Source: Hymenopellis radicata (taxonomy: Eukaryota > Basidiomycota > Agaricomycetes > Agaricales > Physalacriaceae). Taken from it: a stretch of 64,000 bases of DNA. Both the position numbers and the translations under genes were made by a program. The notes beneath the pieces are model-generated. The model searched no databases. It was not told where the DNA came from and saw nothing but the letters and a program-made list of their open reading frames with translations. Shown piece after piece: positions 24,294-35,712 of the stretch (position 1 is the first letter of the stretch; each line of letters opens with the position of its first letter). The stretch spans positions 186,001-250,000 of the forward strand of contig JADNRX010000016.1 in NCBI GenBank assembly GCA_015501595.1, in the 5' to 3' direction.

Positions 24294-24301
24294 CTAGTTT
24301 T

Positions 24302-24730
24302 GTCGCTACGAAGCGCTGTTTGCTCAGTGGCCCGTGGCTGCCTGAGCCGGTGAGGCAGTATGCGGGAAAGAACTCGGCCGTCGGGTCATAGCTCATAGCT
24401 CGCTGGTGGCTGTACTTCATTATCGTCAGAGTTTCAATCACACTTCGCGGCGGCACTCGTCGTACGGTCGCACTGCAGTTTGGTACTGTAATGGTGTTGA
24501 TTGATAGTGACAGAAGGCCCCATAAATGTGAAATTCCAGTGCTAAGCTATCGAAAACATTGTAGAGCATCTACTTGAGTTACTTCTCCGGTGACCGTTCA
24601 TGTGGCGCGCTCAATCGTCGCGAAAGCGTGGGAAGAATATACCATTCACGTTTCAAACTCCGACGACAATGCTCATCGAGCTGATCGATCGTGAAAAAAA
24701 CTTTCATCACCTCAAGACCGACGACGAGAA
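24302..24730. other. promoter region of RPL30
   Basis: No gene. A purine-rich leader ends directly at the ATG at 24,731. Confidence 0.4.
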
Positions 24731-25211
24731 ATGGCCCCCTCTAAAAAATCCAAGGCGACCAAATCCACCGAGTCCATCTCCGCCAGGCTCGCCCTCGTCG
24801 TCAAGTCGGGCAAATACACCCTCGGATACAAGTCTGCCCTCAAGCAGATGCGCAGTGGCAAAGGTGTGTATTCTTCGCCAACTCTCCCCGGGGACTGGAG
24901 CGTGAGGCTGAGAAGGTCCCTTGAGCTGACGCCCGATCCTTCTAGCCAAATTGGTGCTGATCGCTGGTAACTGCCCGCCTCTGCGCAAGTCGGAGCTAGA
25001 GTACTATGCCATGCTTTCAAAAACCACTGTGCACCACTTTTCGGGCACTAATGTCGCTCTGGGTACCGCCGCTGGTAAACTCTTCCGTGTTGGGTAAGCA
25101 TCTAAACCTCATATTCGCTGCGCAGCCATCTCACCCAATCGCAGAGTGATGACCGTTTCCGACCAGGGAGACTCCGATCTTCTTACTTTTGCTGAGGGCA
25201 ACACTGCGTAA
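24731..25211 (+). CDS. RPL30: 60S ribosomal protein L30 (eL30)
   Basis: Structural protein of the large ribosomal subunit. It starts [20 protein letters not shown], then [20 protein letters not shown], then (across intron 1) [20 protein letters not shown], then [20 protein letters not shown], then (across intron 2) [20 protein letters not shown], with the stop at 25,209-25,211. Exons 24,731-24,863, 24,946-25,093 and 25,145-25,211 give exactly 115 residues, the normal length for the family. Both introns have clean GT...AG ends. The gene is intact and lies just outside the right arm of the inverted duplication. Confidence 0.97.
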
Positions 25212-26097
25212 CGGATTCATTAAGATTACGTTCCTGTAAACATGTTCGTCCATACGGATTTCTGTTCTCACTACAGTCCTATGCGTTCGGTATCATGTAT
25301 AGTCAGCATCTTACCTTGGAAGGCAACACTTCTGGAGTCGGCAAGACATCACAGTAGCAAGCCTTGCTATCTCATGTGTTCCTTCATCGTTCGTCAGTTA
25401 CTTCGAAAGACCGACGGCGCGCAGCGCGATTAGCGTGGCGAGACGGGTAGATATGTCTGTTTAGTACAAAGTAGATTGATCTCTGTCTACCTATGAGTTT
25501 CTAAGACAAGAAGATACGGCATCAAGACCGAACGACGATTGCGTCGGAGAAGGTGAGGAGCGCTCGGGCAAATTCCAGAGCGGTTGTGCGGATCGGCTGT
25601 CCTGCCAGACCATCACACATCTAACTTGTTCAGAAGGGAGCAAGAAAGTACGACTGCCTAAACCTGTGGTAAGCCTGGAGAGACCAGACCAGTCTTTGAG
25701 TATTGAGTTATCCATCCAATACATAGAATATGAACAGAAAATGCTTGCAGTCGTCGATCCTATTAATATTGACGGTTTTCCACAGAGGACACCTGAAGGA
25801 CGCCTCGCAACCACAAAACAACGCAATCTTGGACGCCTGCCTACACGATGGCTTGACAGACGCGACGAACCGAAGTCAATTGGGCCTTACAACTGAACCT
25901 CACATCAAAGAAATCCACGAAAATTAAGTGTATTAGGTTCCCATCAGGAAAAGAAATATTTAACTGTAAGACAATCATGCAAGATAGCAGCGAATGGCCA
26001 CCAACTCGTCATCCACATTCTCCTGCGAAGAAAGGGTCAGCACGAACGGTAGGAAGTCTAGTAGTAGGAGAAACTACCCACATTACAGCACAAACCC

Positions 26098-26878
26098 TTA
26101 GACGATGGCAGTGAGCTGGACGCCCAAGAAGACGAAGACACTGCCGAGGTTCAACTTGACGATCACGGAAACGATGATGCTAAGGATCAAGGGCAAGAGG
26201 ACAGCGAGCAGGCCAGAGACGAGGCCCAGGACAAGCTGGAGGAGCTCAGCAACGAGGGTCCTAAGAGTACTGTCAATCGGCGCCCAGTATCAGAATTAAG
26301 AAACACCTACAGGAGCTCGCACAACAGCGGGGCAATCAGGTCCAACTCAGCGGAGACAACGACAGAGAGGACAATGTGGACAGCGTTGAAGATGAGCTGC
26401 ACACAGTCAGCGGCTATCGACAAAGACACAAAACAAGGCTTACCGTGATCAAAGTGCAAAGGAGAGCGGCAATATCAACGATGGAAAGGACACCAGTGGC
26501 GGAGGTGAGGACGACCTCAAGGGTCTCACCGACGAGGACCTTAACATCGGCAATGGCAACAACGATGATGGCCTCGGCCTCGTGGATGATGGGGGTGACG
26601 ATCTCGAGGGTGATGTTGTCGGCGGTGCCGAAAACTGAAGCAACGAATCAGTATGAGGACGTCGAAAGCACTGAGAGGAACAACTAACCAAGGGGAGCCA
26701 GAGTCACGGTGAGGTCAACGGTAAGGTCAGCCACAATGGTGGGGAGCGTCTTGCAGCCGCAGCGGGCTTCGACGTCACGGAGAACGAGTCCGTTCTCGAC
26801 GACGGGCGCAGCCTGTACAGAGGCGAAGGCGGCGAGGCCGAGGGCAGCGTAGCTGAGGATGGAGCTGAAAGAAGGCAT
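26098..26878 (-). CDS. small secreted hydrophobic protein (copy B)
   Basis: Inverted paralogue of the gene at 13,696. The signal peptide is identical (MPSFSSILSYAALGLAAFAS), followed by VQAAPVVENGLVLRDVEARC, where copy A has APMVEKG. The exon-intron structure is the same and the hydrophobic segments are conserved. The C-terminus ends QLTAIV-stop instead of QLNAVL-stop. The reading frame is open in every exon, so both copies appear functional. Confidence 0.78.
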
Positions 26879-26977
26879 CGTTGTTGAGTAAGGGATTGTG
26901 GGGTAAGAGAATGTGGACGTTAGAGTGAGAAGGGAGAAGGAATCCGAAGATGGAAAAAAAGTGAGAACACGGTCTAG

Positions 26978-26985
26978 CTTTTATA
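26978..26985 (-). promoter_or_regulatory. TATA box of copy B
   Basis: TATAAAAG on the minus strand, about 100 bp upstream of the ATG at 26,878, matching the position in copy A. Confidence 0.6.
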
Positions 26986-27345
26986 TGATTCTACCCTCCG
27001 TCGCGTAGGGGCGTCATGGGCGCGGATTTGAAAGTGCCAAAACTATGGCGCGGGCTTGGCCAGCCGCCGTACAAGTTTAAGGCTTCTGCCGACATATCTA
27101 TGACGCGTGTCAATACTCTATTACATATTGCCTCCGCTCGCTTCGTTCTTGTCACGGCCTCACCCTATTGCCAAATTAATTCCCCAGACGGAAATAATTC
27201 CGAACACATTTTCGCAAGAGCGCGCGTCGCTGAGCCAGAGGCATACAGGAAACCCATACATTGAAGTCTTTATATTTGTTCCCCGCGTCCATGCAGAACT
27301 GAGTGGAGCGCTTTGAAGAACGAGCGGAACTAGAAAAAAATTACA

Positions 27346-28014
27346 CAGGGAGAGTATAGCGATCAGGGCGGTTTCGTCTTGTTCTGTAAGCTAAATTCAA
27401 CACTTAAATGTCAAGCTTGTCAAGGGAAGAGGAGACGGAAGAGGAGAGTACAAGATGCAAATGTATGTTGGGGGGAGAGGTCGCTTGCGGTGAGGGGTCA
27501 AGACGGTGCCAGTCATCAAAGGAAAAGGAAACCGGACGGTCACGTGCCGGGAATCCTGACCACGTTCCGTTGATACACGTTGCTCCTGGTCAATGTCGAA
27601 CCCTCTCTGTAGTCTGAAATTCTCTGAATGAAGCCTGTCAGAAAAATGCCACCTGAGTACTGTGTATGACACTAAAACTTTCGCGTCTGCATAAGCGGCG
27701 TTGCTTCCGTCACTCTTAGTCCTTCCGCAGCGCACGTACACTTCTTGTCCCCTATTGTAGGCCGAAAACACTTGATCGAAAAGTAAAGCGGGAGGCGCTG
27801 TGAAGTAAACGCGAGCGCCATGTTGAGCATAAGCCTTAGTAGCAACGGCGAGCCATTACCACCTCCTACAACTTGAACAAGACAGACAAGATAGTACATC
27901 TTCGAAGTCTAGTCCTGCCTCGGTTTTGTTTTACCTGGGACGTCATGCTGCGGTTGATGCATTGATTGACAATGATGGACCGCCCGCTCGCCCACGAAAG
28001 GACGCATATTTGAT
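27346..28014. other. intergenic region, no supported gene
   Basis: Minus-strand frames at about 27,397-27,899 are open but show no family motif, and no exon pair joins convincingly. Confidence 0.4.
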
Positions 28015-28190
28015 GTTACCGAGACTTACACGGCGTGCTTGCGCCTTCATCTTACGTTACTTCATGTGCGAACATCGGAATGCCTCATAATGTCGGAGCT
28101 ATAGATCTATAGGAGCGTACAAACAAGCAGGGTCTTGGGGAAATGTGTAGGTTAGGCAAGAATTAGGAGAAGTCAAACACTTACCGTTTA

Positions 28191-28998
28191 TTAGCCAAAG
28201 ATGTCCTTCCATCGGGGAGCACGAAACCTACTCGCCTTAGTTTTGCGCGGTCGCGGAATCCAGTCAGTTGACTGTGGCATGATGACTCCCTGCAAAGGAT
28301 GATGATCAGAGGGTCTAGCTAGTATGACTGGAAATTCATACCGCGGCTGCCCACCGGCTACGTGTCAATTCCTTCTCAAGTAACCGAAGATTGTATATAT
28401 TCGCTTTAAACGCCACATCGAGAAAGTCGCCCACAAGTGGAACAACACCAATGAAAGCGTCTACAACGATGTAGAAAAGCTTCAGGAGGTCATATGGCTA
28501 TAAATAATACCAGAGGAACGACGAACGTACCATCAATCCGACGACATGCCATGGTAAGCCAAAAAGCATGCTCAGGAGAACCTGGTAGAGACCGAGAAAC
28601 AAACAGAAGGCGTCTCCAAAAGCAGGAAGAGCCGCGCCGATTACAGAGTCCAATCCGAATTGCATTTCTTCGGGTAGTAATGCCAGGAAGGGAAACGTTG
28701 GGATAAGCCATTCTGAAGATGCATCTAGGAGGAATGCAACTGTTCGGACTACGAGAAGATAACATCTTGGGTCAAGAGACGACGACGTTGCAGAGTCCTC
28801 TTACTGTGGTTGTAGAGATTCTGCGCCTACGGGGCTAGTCTTGAGGAGTTGACTCGTAGAGCGGGTACAATGTTCGACTTACTTCGAGAGGCGTTTCCGC
28901 TGTAGACGTCTTCAGCAGCGGAGAGAACCCAGACAACATCGTGACTCACGTCTCCTATATTTACACGTCCACTGCGCTTGAAAATTCGAAGAGCTCAT
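28191..28998 (-). CDS. DUF4112 family membrane protein (copy A)
   Basis: The start at 28,998 gives MSSSNFQAQWTCK. Later exons carry the DUF4112 core: VRTVAFLLDASSEWLIPTFP, then GLDSVIGAALPAFGDAFCLF, LGLYQVLLSMLFGLPWHVVG, and after an intron LLKLFYIVVDAFIGVVPLVG and DFLDVAFKANIYNLRLLEKE. The end is RFRAPRWKDIFG-stop. The G-x-D-x-x-I-G ... P-x-x-G-D pattern and paired hydrophobic helices are the family hallmark; function is unknown. It is divergently arranged with an MBL gene start about 290 bp upstream. Copy B at 46,271-47,034 is the mirror duplicate with a shortened end. Confidence 0.78.
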
Positions 28999-29286
28999 CT
29001 TATCGTCGTGGAGAGAAGGTAACCTCAGGGTAACCTTGCCAATGTCTCACAATTGACTCAAAACAGCTCAAAACGGACTACCGTCAGCGTCACGTGCCCC
29101 CGATCGCGTTTCTTTGTCGTTGCCTTCCGCCTTCATGTTGGCCCACCCCAACGCCTTTTACCGCTACTTTTACGTGCATTTCGGGTACATCGCACACGTC
29201 GGACTGATTGCACATACTTGGTCATCCAAAAGTCAGCTCTTTACACTCATGGGACTTCGCCGCGGCCCGCGGCTGAGCGCTTAAAC

Positions 29287-29346
29287 AATTCCCTTGTCTT
29301 CTGTTATCATCTCTGTCAAGAAGGCGACCTCCCTGCTTTGGCTTTT
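29287..29346 (+). pseudogene. 60-bp remnant of an MBL gene start
   Basis: The frame reads IPLSSVIISVK then deviates. It matches the start of the MBL fragment at 46,039 (minus) and the N-terminus of the gene at 36,017, but lacks about seven codons and stops at the boundary of the 117-bp repeat. Confidence 0.6.
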
Positions 29347-29463
29347 GTAGCGTGCACAGGAAGGGACAGGATTGATTTTTTTTTAATTTCCAGAAATTCG
29401 CCGAGCCCGGCCGTTTTCGGTGCCTTTCCCTGTGACGTCGGGCCTCTTATGTCCGCCATCTCC
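29347..29463 (+). repeat. 117-bp inverted repeat, left copy
   Basis: Identical to the reverse complement of 32,976-33,092. It includes the leader and first five codons (MSAIS) of the gene starting at 29,449. Confidence 0.9.
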
Positions 29464-30025
29464 GCCCTCCGCCTCCGCCGCTCCCACCGTCAGTCCCAAG
29501 CCGGTGCCCGGTGCCCTCCCGCCGCGGTACTGCGCGCATGTTGAGTGCTGTGAGCGCATCGTTGTTCCCTGATGTCGAACCGTTAGGGTGTTGCCAGTGA
29601 TTACTGGGGCCTCAACATGAACCGCACTAACCGACAGCGCTAGACCTGCAAGCTATCGCCTGTCGCCTCCCGGTCATTGTTCCCTGTAGCATTACTTACC
29701 AGGTTGGTAACATGATCTCATCCCCGTCGGCTCAAATCGTGAACGCCATCGCCGAGTCGCACTTCATCAAGTGGAAATCGGATGGTGAATACCATGAGTA
29801 CGTTGTCCTTTACTTCCAATCACGATGCGGATGCTGACTGTTGTTTCAGGTATCGCTACTGTTATTATTGCCTTGGGCATCGCCGTTACGACCGCGCTGG
29901 GTCCCAAAAAATGTGGCCCTCACTTCGAGGCTGATCCTGTTCCATCCGGCGATGCTCTGCCCGAGCACACCGACGATGTTGATGATGACGGTGCTATCGA
30001 GCACGACGAGAACGCGAAGCATTAA
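29449..30025 (+). CDS. small mitochondrial-type single-pass membrane protein
   Basis: The ATG lies at 29,449 inside the 117-bp repeat. Exon 1 reads MSAISALRLRRSHRQSQAGA, an Arg-rich presequence. A middle exon (about 29,708-29,784) gives MISSPSAQIVNAIAESHFIK, ending at a GTGAAT donor. The last exon (29,850-30,025) gives GIATVIIALGIAVTTALGPK, a transmembrane helix, then an acidic tail (DDVDDDGAIEHDENAKH-stop). The join at 29,784/29,850 is in frame. The first intron is long (about 180 bp) and its acceptor is a guess, so exon 1 may be wrong. The layout fits a small inner-membrane subunit or assembly factor, but I cannot name it. Confidence 0.5.
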
Positions 30026-30252
30026 TCATACGAAGTACCAATGTGTGTATGTTAGTAGCCTTTTAGTCATGCCAAAACAATTAAGGATGATTATCGATTA
30101 CCACTAATGTATCTGTTACACGGCGCAACAAAAGTACAGGTACTTGTCATCAATTCAAGAAACGTGAATGTCCGTGGTTGAGCCATGGGTTGAAGATAAA
30201 ATGACCATATGGATTAGGAAGTATCCATGACTTGTAAATGAAATGAAGGCCT

Positions 30253-32211
30253 TCATGCGCAAGTCGAGTCGACAGTATCATCATCAACGTGATTCTTCAC
30301 ATTCACTCCCAATCCACGGCTAGCAAACACCTTCTGGAGCGTGCACTTGTTCGCACCTCCATAACGAATCTCGTCAGCTTGGTACCAGGCATCACGGGCG
30401 GAGAGGACTAAACACTGCGGCATTGGTGAGGACGGATATACCAAGATGAAGGAGACCTACAGTCTGGGTTACACGGTTGGAGCTGAAGCGCATCGAGGAA
30501 GAGGTGGAGGAAGACAACATTGCCCTCCGTTCCAGTAGGATCGGTCTTGGCGGTCGTAGAGAATCCATGGTCTTGTACCAGAGCGGCGAGGATGTTGTGT
30601 AAGATGTTGGCCCAAACTTCACATATGGCTGAGAGATACCGTCAATGTACGTTCATGACGAGCGAATGCAACTAAAACAGACAGTGAGCTTCAACAAGCA
30701 CCTGCAGAGAGGAGTACCGAAGGGGGTTTACGGTCCTGAGAGTTTGTTAGACATGTATAACAGAAAAAATATGCATACACACGCATTCGTCGAGTATGGG
30801 AATGAGCGAAGACCTGTAGGCTTGTTTTCGACGAACGACCCAACCACAAAGTCGTCAATTTCAGGATTATTGGCAACCCATCTAAGAAGAATTGGTCATT
30901 GGTCAAGGCTGGTCTTTTTCCATCAGGATTCACTCGGCCATAGCATCGGACCATCCCTCGCCCATACCAGCGGCTTCCGTGGTTTGCAAACACTCGCCAG
31001 TACCGCCGCCAGTCATACGGTCCGTAACGCCATGGGTAAATTCGTGAATGACAATATCGTTCTCCAGAGCGCCGTCACGAAAGGCTAGACAAATCTTTAG
31101 TAACACAGCTACTTCCAACATCTTACAGTGCTGCGGTTGAATAAGAACATGTCTATTTGTGAGAGAACGTTAGATGTAACAACATGAGTCATAAACGGCC
31201 TACACATTTGCCACAGACTGTCCACAGGAAACAGGTGTTAGTGCATTCTTCGAGCTTAATAAGAAGATCGCATATACTCCGCAGGTGTTCTGAAACCTGC
31301 ATTGTTGAAGTCGGCGGCATCCTGGACAGAGATGCTGACGGATCTAATCCCATCCCACCAAAGCCTAAGTCAGAGTTCTGGAAGTTAAAAGCAATCTGGA
31401 GTGAATATGAACATCAGGACATGTTGACATCGATATGGCGAGAAACACGCCTCCGTAAATCCACACCTAGAACGCGATCAACATGATGGCAATGCATGGA
31501 CGACGAGCACTCACAGATGAGTAATGTCATGCATGCTGTTGACGACGAAGAACGCGTTCATTTGGGCAGCATCAACGTCGGCTTCAAACTCGAATCCGGG
31601 TCCAGTGGCATTGGTGACGGTCTTGAAAGCGAAGGCATTGTTACCTCTGAAAGAAGTATGAGGGCGAGGTTGAGAAGCAGATGAAGAAATTTACGATGTA
31701 GTGCTAGAAAGACGCGTCAGTTGGAATATAAGAAATGAGTAAGAGCTATTCACTTGGATTCTCCGGCGCCATCATCAGTCCACTGGCATCCCAGGGCGAA
31801 ACAGAAAGATTCTCCGGATCAACAAGAAGCACTAGCTCATCCTCCTCAATCATTTTGTCATCAAGGGGAACATCAAGATACTAAATTCATCATCAGATCG
31901 TAGACTCTTACAGCTGGAGAAGGTTCACACACCGTGGCGCGGGCAACGTAGTCAACCACCGAGACGAGCTCCCCGGAGTGCGCATTGACGAATGAATTGT
32001 ACCAAGCACCGGTGGATTCACTGCGGATCTGTACGACGTGGGTGAGAACGGCGGTGTGGTCTTCCTTGACGATGTACTGCAAGGAAGGCTCCCAGTCATT
32101 GCATTTCCCGCCGAGCATCTTCTCACGGCGTGAGTGTCCACTGAAGTTGTCGACACTACATGCCCCTTGCGGAGCCTGTCGCGGGAGTAGGTTCTGCATA
32201 GAGCGACTCAT
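30253..32211 (-). pseudogene. fungalysin (M36) metallopeptidase, truncated and frameshifted
   Basis: Fungalysins are secreted zinc metalloendopeptidases made with a large propeptide. The family C-terminal half is plain: [20 protein letters not shown] (zinc HExxH near 31,031-31,047), [47 protein letters not shown], and ARDAWYQADEIRYGGANKCT to the stop at 30,253. Only the last part of the propeptide is left (KMLGGKCNDWEPSLQYIVKE, HTHVVQIRSES-like, NAHSGELVSVVDYVARAT). The signal peptide and most of the FTP propeptide are missing upstream of about 32,150. Near 31,340 the frame changes inside an otherwise normal exon between FQNSDLGFGG and SISVQDAADFNNAGF, where one base seems lost. Probably non-functional. 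Confidence 0.75.
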
Positions 32212-32975
32212 ACTCAGCGTTGAAGGTACACAGTGACTGTAACAAAACTTACCAGAAAGAGGGTGTCACTACGCGACATGTGGGATGTCAAGTAAGCTCG
32301 TAGCTTAGCTGTGAGTAGGCGTTACTCACGAGTACAATCGCGCTGCGATCATTTGGGTTTAGCATTGCATGGCACGCAAATTGGCATGCACACCTTGAGA
32401 CCACGCGAAGAGTTGGTGAATCCCCATAGTTGGACTCACAATCTGTAGGACTTCCGCTCAGATTTCATACAGCTTGGGAGTTCGCGGTAGCCATCTTACC
32501 ACTGTGGTCATATGTCCGACCTATACATTGTACAAGGCGAGTAGTTGATTCCAGTTGCTGAAAGTGTAGGGACAGTCGTACGGTGAGATGCAAAGTCAAA
32601 CAAGATTGTGGTGGTGGTGGTGGTGGTGACTATGCCATTCGAGCATTGGAACCATTGATTGGCTGAGACTGGCGGCAAGCCATGGACGCATCTTCCGCGA
32701 TCCGGGCACATCAAGTATAGAAAAGCAAAGGGAATGGATACTACTGCTGGATCCTTGCGCGCGGGCGAGTCGCTACGTAGTTATGCCAGTGGTCGGATGG
32801 AAGTTCAATTACAAAAATGGATGCATTACTGATAAGCTAGCACCGATAGCTAACTCTCTGTGTATCCTGAGTATCCAGGCACAAGAAACAGGACACCTGG
32901 TGCAACTGGCGGGCGGGTGAGCGTCAGGCGGGGGAGATGGGTGCGGGATACTGGCTGGCGTGAATGGCAGTTGGT
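32212..32975. other. unassigned interior of the 3.75-kb block
   Basis: No gene recognised. A (GGT)n tract lies at about 32,610-32,628. Near 32,985 the right repeat places ATG plus four codons (MSAIS) on the minus strand, but the frame then diverges from the gene at 29,449 and stops at 32,850. Confidence 0.4.
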
Positions 32976-33092
32976 GGAGATGGCGGACATAAGAGGCCCG
33001 ACGTCACAGGGAAAGGCACCGAAAACGGCCGGGCTCGGCGAATTTCTGGAAATTAAAAAAAAATCAATCCTGTCCCTTCCTGTGCACGCTAC
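32976..33092 (-). repeat. 117-bp inverted repeat, right copy
   Basis: Identical inverse of 29,347-29,463. Its flanking sequences on both sides differ from those of the left copy. Confidence 0.9.
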
Positions 33093-33462
33093 TTTTGTCT
33101 TCTCATCATCAAGGCAGTCACGCCGCGACTTTGTTGCACTGCCCGCCATTTTGCAAAGCCTCGTCGACGACGACCTGGCAACTCTCACTTAGCCTCTAAA
33201 AATCTGATACTTGGTACGGCCCATTGTTTTCATCTCAAGATGAATGCCTCAAAATTTTAGAGCCGCCGGACGCCATTTAGATGTCAAGAAATCGCCGTGA
33301 AAACTTTTTGCAGATACTGACTCTGAGTGACAACCGTTCGATCCATCATCCCGGCATTCGCCGACGCAAGTAGCCGAAAGCAAGACCGCCGTTCACTGAT
33401 TCTCATGAATACATCGTCTCCTATATAAGCTTCCGAGATGTCTCATTCGTTTTCGTATATCA

Positions 33463-35330
33463 TGGCTGAAATACTACTACTACATGGGTTTGTTTCTCCC
33501 TCCCCGTAATGATGAGGGTTGAACAGACAGTGGGCGCCCTGCTTATTGGCGCTCTGTTAGCGTCTTTGTGAGTCCACTGGGATCAGTACTTTGTAGTCAT
33601 GCTGAATTTCCTAGTCTCTCAGGGATGGTTAGTCTCCAGGCGATCATTTTTTACAAAACATTTCCCAAGGACGCGTTGAGGCATAAGATTTTGGTACTTT
33701 CCATTTCATTCAACCTCCGGCGCTTGCTAAATGATATGATAGGTTGGAATACTCTGGTCGGTGCCACGGCGCGAATATTGGCAGATTTCTGACGCGTCGC
33801 GTACATGATAGGGCCCTCAATCTGGCTCACGACGCCTGCGTATGGGCAGGGCTGTGGAATTACATCGTGCAGAACTACACGGTGTCGGCTGACAATCAGT
33901 TCGACCTCGTTCCTGCGTACGTATGCAATTTAACTTTGATTTTTCTTCGCTAACCCAGAATTTTTAGACCGATTCCGGTGAGCACATACCGTAAGGTCTC
34001 CAGTGCACCCGACACTAAAACAATCGCTCAAGATTGGTGTCTATCTGACTGTTCGTATATTCGTCACCCCATGTTTCATCACCTTTACGATCTATCTTTG
34101 ACAGTCTATCTGCACTTTTTCTGCCCACTGGTGTGTATCGTGCGCCCACCTCCCATGTGGACTTCACTGAACCTTTGCCCAGCTTCTACGCTCATAGGAT
34201 ATTCATGCGTACGACTTTCATTCGTGGTTTCGTACTGCGCAATTTACACCCTGTGTTCTAGTATGTCCGCATCGACGTTGGTGGCTTGTCTTGCCGATTG
34301 TGAGCATCCCTGTTCTCAGTTCTCGTGCATCGAATGCTCATCTATCTCAAAGCTAGTTCTGGCTGTTGCGCGTATGGGTAAGTATCCCTTCGTTTCACAG
34401 AACACTACAACTAAATAAGAGTCTTAATCGTAGCATCTGCGTTCGGTGCGCGTTTTAGCTTCGGGGCTCGTCATGTCATCTAACGCACGTTCTAGGCACT
34501 GCTTCGCAGATGTAAGCGACACTCGCTCGCTTGCTGTTAACAACTAACAATACCGTAGGATCAAACTTGGTTCATTCCAAGCAGTCAAAGATAGATACAA
34601 CGTACGCTTCGTTATGCCTTCTTCCGATTCCCGATCTCATGGCCTAGAGCTAGTGGATGTTCTCTCTCGGTCTGGCATTGTCATCGACAATCGACATCCT
34701 CATAACCGTATCCTTCCTCAAGTTATTCATTTCCAATCGTTCCAAATGTGTTAGGTTGTTTAACCTCATCTCCCCGAACCGAACGGCAGAACGCTGACAT
34801 TTTCCTTCAGCTTTGAGCCTGTCATCGATTCGCTTATCTTGTACTCTATAGAGACAGGTGCTATAACCTGGTACAGTCGTTTCCTCACCCTTATTTAATC
34901 GTTCTGACGCAATGTACAGTGTTACGACTATATCTGTTTTGATTTGCGTAAGCCGCGTTCCGCCTTGATTGTTAACTCGTCTAACAGTAACACGCAGTGG
35001 TTGTGTTTGAATAATAGTCTCGTATTCCTGGGGCTACATTTCACCATTGCGAAGCGTACGCTTCTCTCTTACTAGTCTCATACTTCCCACTGATCAGCCA
35101 AAATAATAGTGTATGCCAATTCGGTGCTAGCGACCCTTAATATGCGCCACGAACTTCGCAGAACACGACAGCCGCCCCAGGCGCCGACTACTGCGGAAGT
35201 CGACTTGGGAGTATTCATGGTCAGTCACGGTGCGCACAGTCCCACTAGTACGTTCGATATTATGGTCCCGGTATGCCCTTTTCCTGCATCTTTCCGGGGA
35301 GGTTCCTCATTCGTCTGGCTCATGGTTTAG
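33463..35330 (+). CDS. DUF6534 family multi-pass membrane protein (copy A)
   Basis: This is an agaricomycete-specific seven-helix family of unknown function. Blocks in order: MAEILLLHG start (ATG at 33,463), TVGALLIGALLASL, SGMVSLQAIIFYKTFPKDAL, LWNYIVQNYTVSADNQFDLV, WMFSLGLALSSTIDILITVS (about 34,650), FEPVIDSLILYSIETGAITW (about 34,810), NSLVFLGLHFTIAKVYANSV and LATLNMRHELRRTRQ, with the stop at 35,330. The Y-F-x-x-FPKD motif, the LYSIETGAIT helix and the K-x-YANSVLATLN end match the family. The first intron join was not resolved, and the middle exons (34,000-34,400) are hard to read, so partial decay cannot be excluded. Copy B lies mirrored at 43,868-45,392. Confidence 0.7.
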
Positions 35331-35712
35331 CGAGCGGCTGCGGCCCCTATACAAGTCAGTATCACGAAAAGTACCATCAGGTGTGGGTGAAAGGAGGCCT
35401 GATTCATTCGCGGAATTCGGTGTACCAGTATCAATCTTTTATCACTGGCTCCTCAAGTATCTCTTCAAATCAATGGAAACTACAATCATACTGTGTGTTG
35501 TAGGCCTATGACCTAGGTCTTGCCGTGTTGCCGACGTGCAGACATGATACCCGAGTCGACCAGTCTCTCCTGTAAGTAGCGGTCTACCACCCAAGTTCGT
35601 CACCGTAGAATATAATCAAGACCCTCGTCAGATCCGTTATCGCACTCACTCGAGAAGGTGCTGCAATGTCAGCCCAACAAAACTCTTTCTTTCCAAGACC
35701 GACTCGGTGCAC

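Larger units (their letters stand above)
25395..27345 (-). repeat. right arm of the long inverted duplication
   Basis: Reverse-complement counterpart of 12,487-15,110, without the 703-bp insertion, so it shows the empty site. It carries copy B of the small secreted protein with promoter and 3' flank. Confidence 0.85.
28015..29346 (-). repeat. left copy of the DUF4112/MBL duplicated segment
   Basis: Matches the reverse complement of about 45,955-47,250 along nearly its full length, including the DUF4112 gene, the shared divergent promoter and the first codons of an MBL gene. Homology stops abruptly at 29,346, exactly where the 117-bp inverted repeat begins. Confidence 0.8.
29347..33092. mobile_element. 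3.75-kb block bounded by perfect 117-bp inverted repeats
   Basis: The block begins GTAGCGTGCACAGG and ends with its exact inverse. The 117-bp ends (29,347-29,463 and 32,976-33,092) are identical, including a nine-base T run. TTTT flanks both sides. It lies inside the MBL remnant: the undisturbed fragment at 45.95 kb reads through this point as ...GGCTTTTGTCTTC, and the right flank here begins TTTTGTCTTC. It carries two genes and no transposase. It may be a composite mobile unit, or a local inversion/duplication product. Confidence 0.5.
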
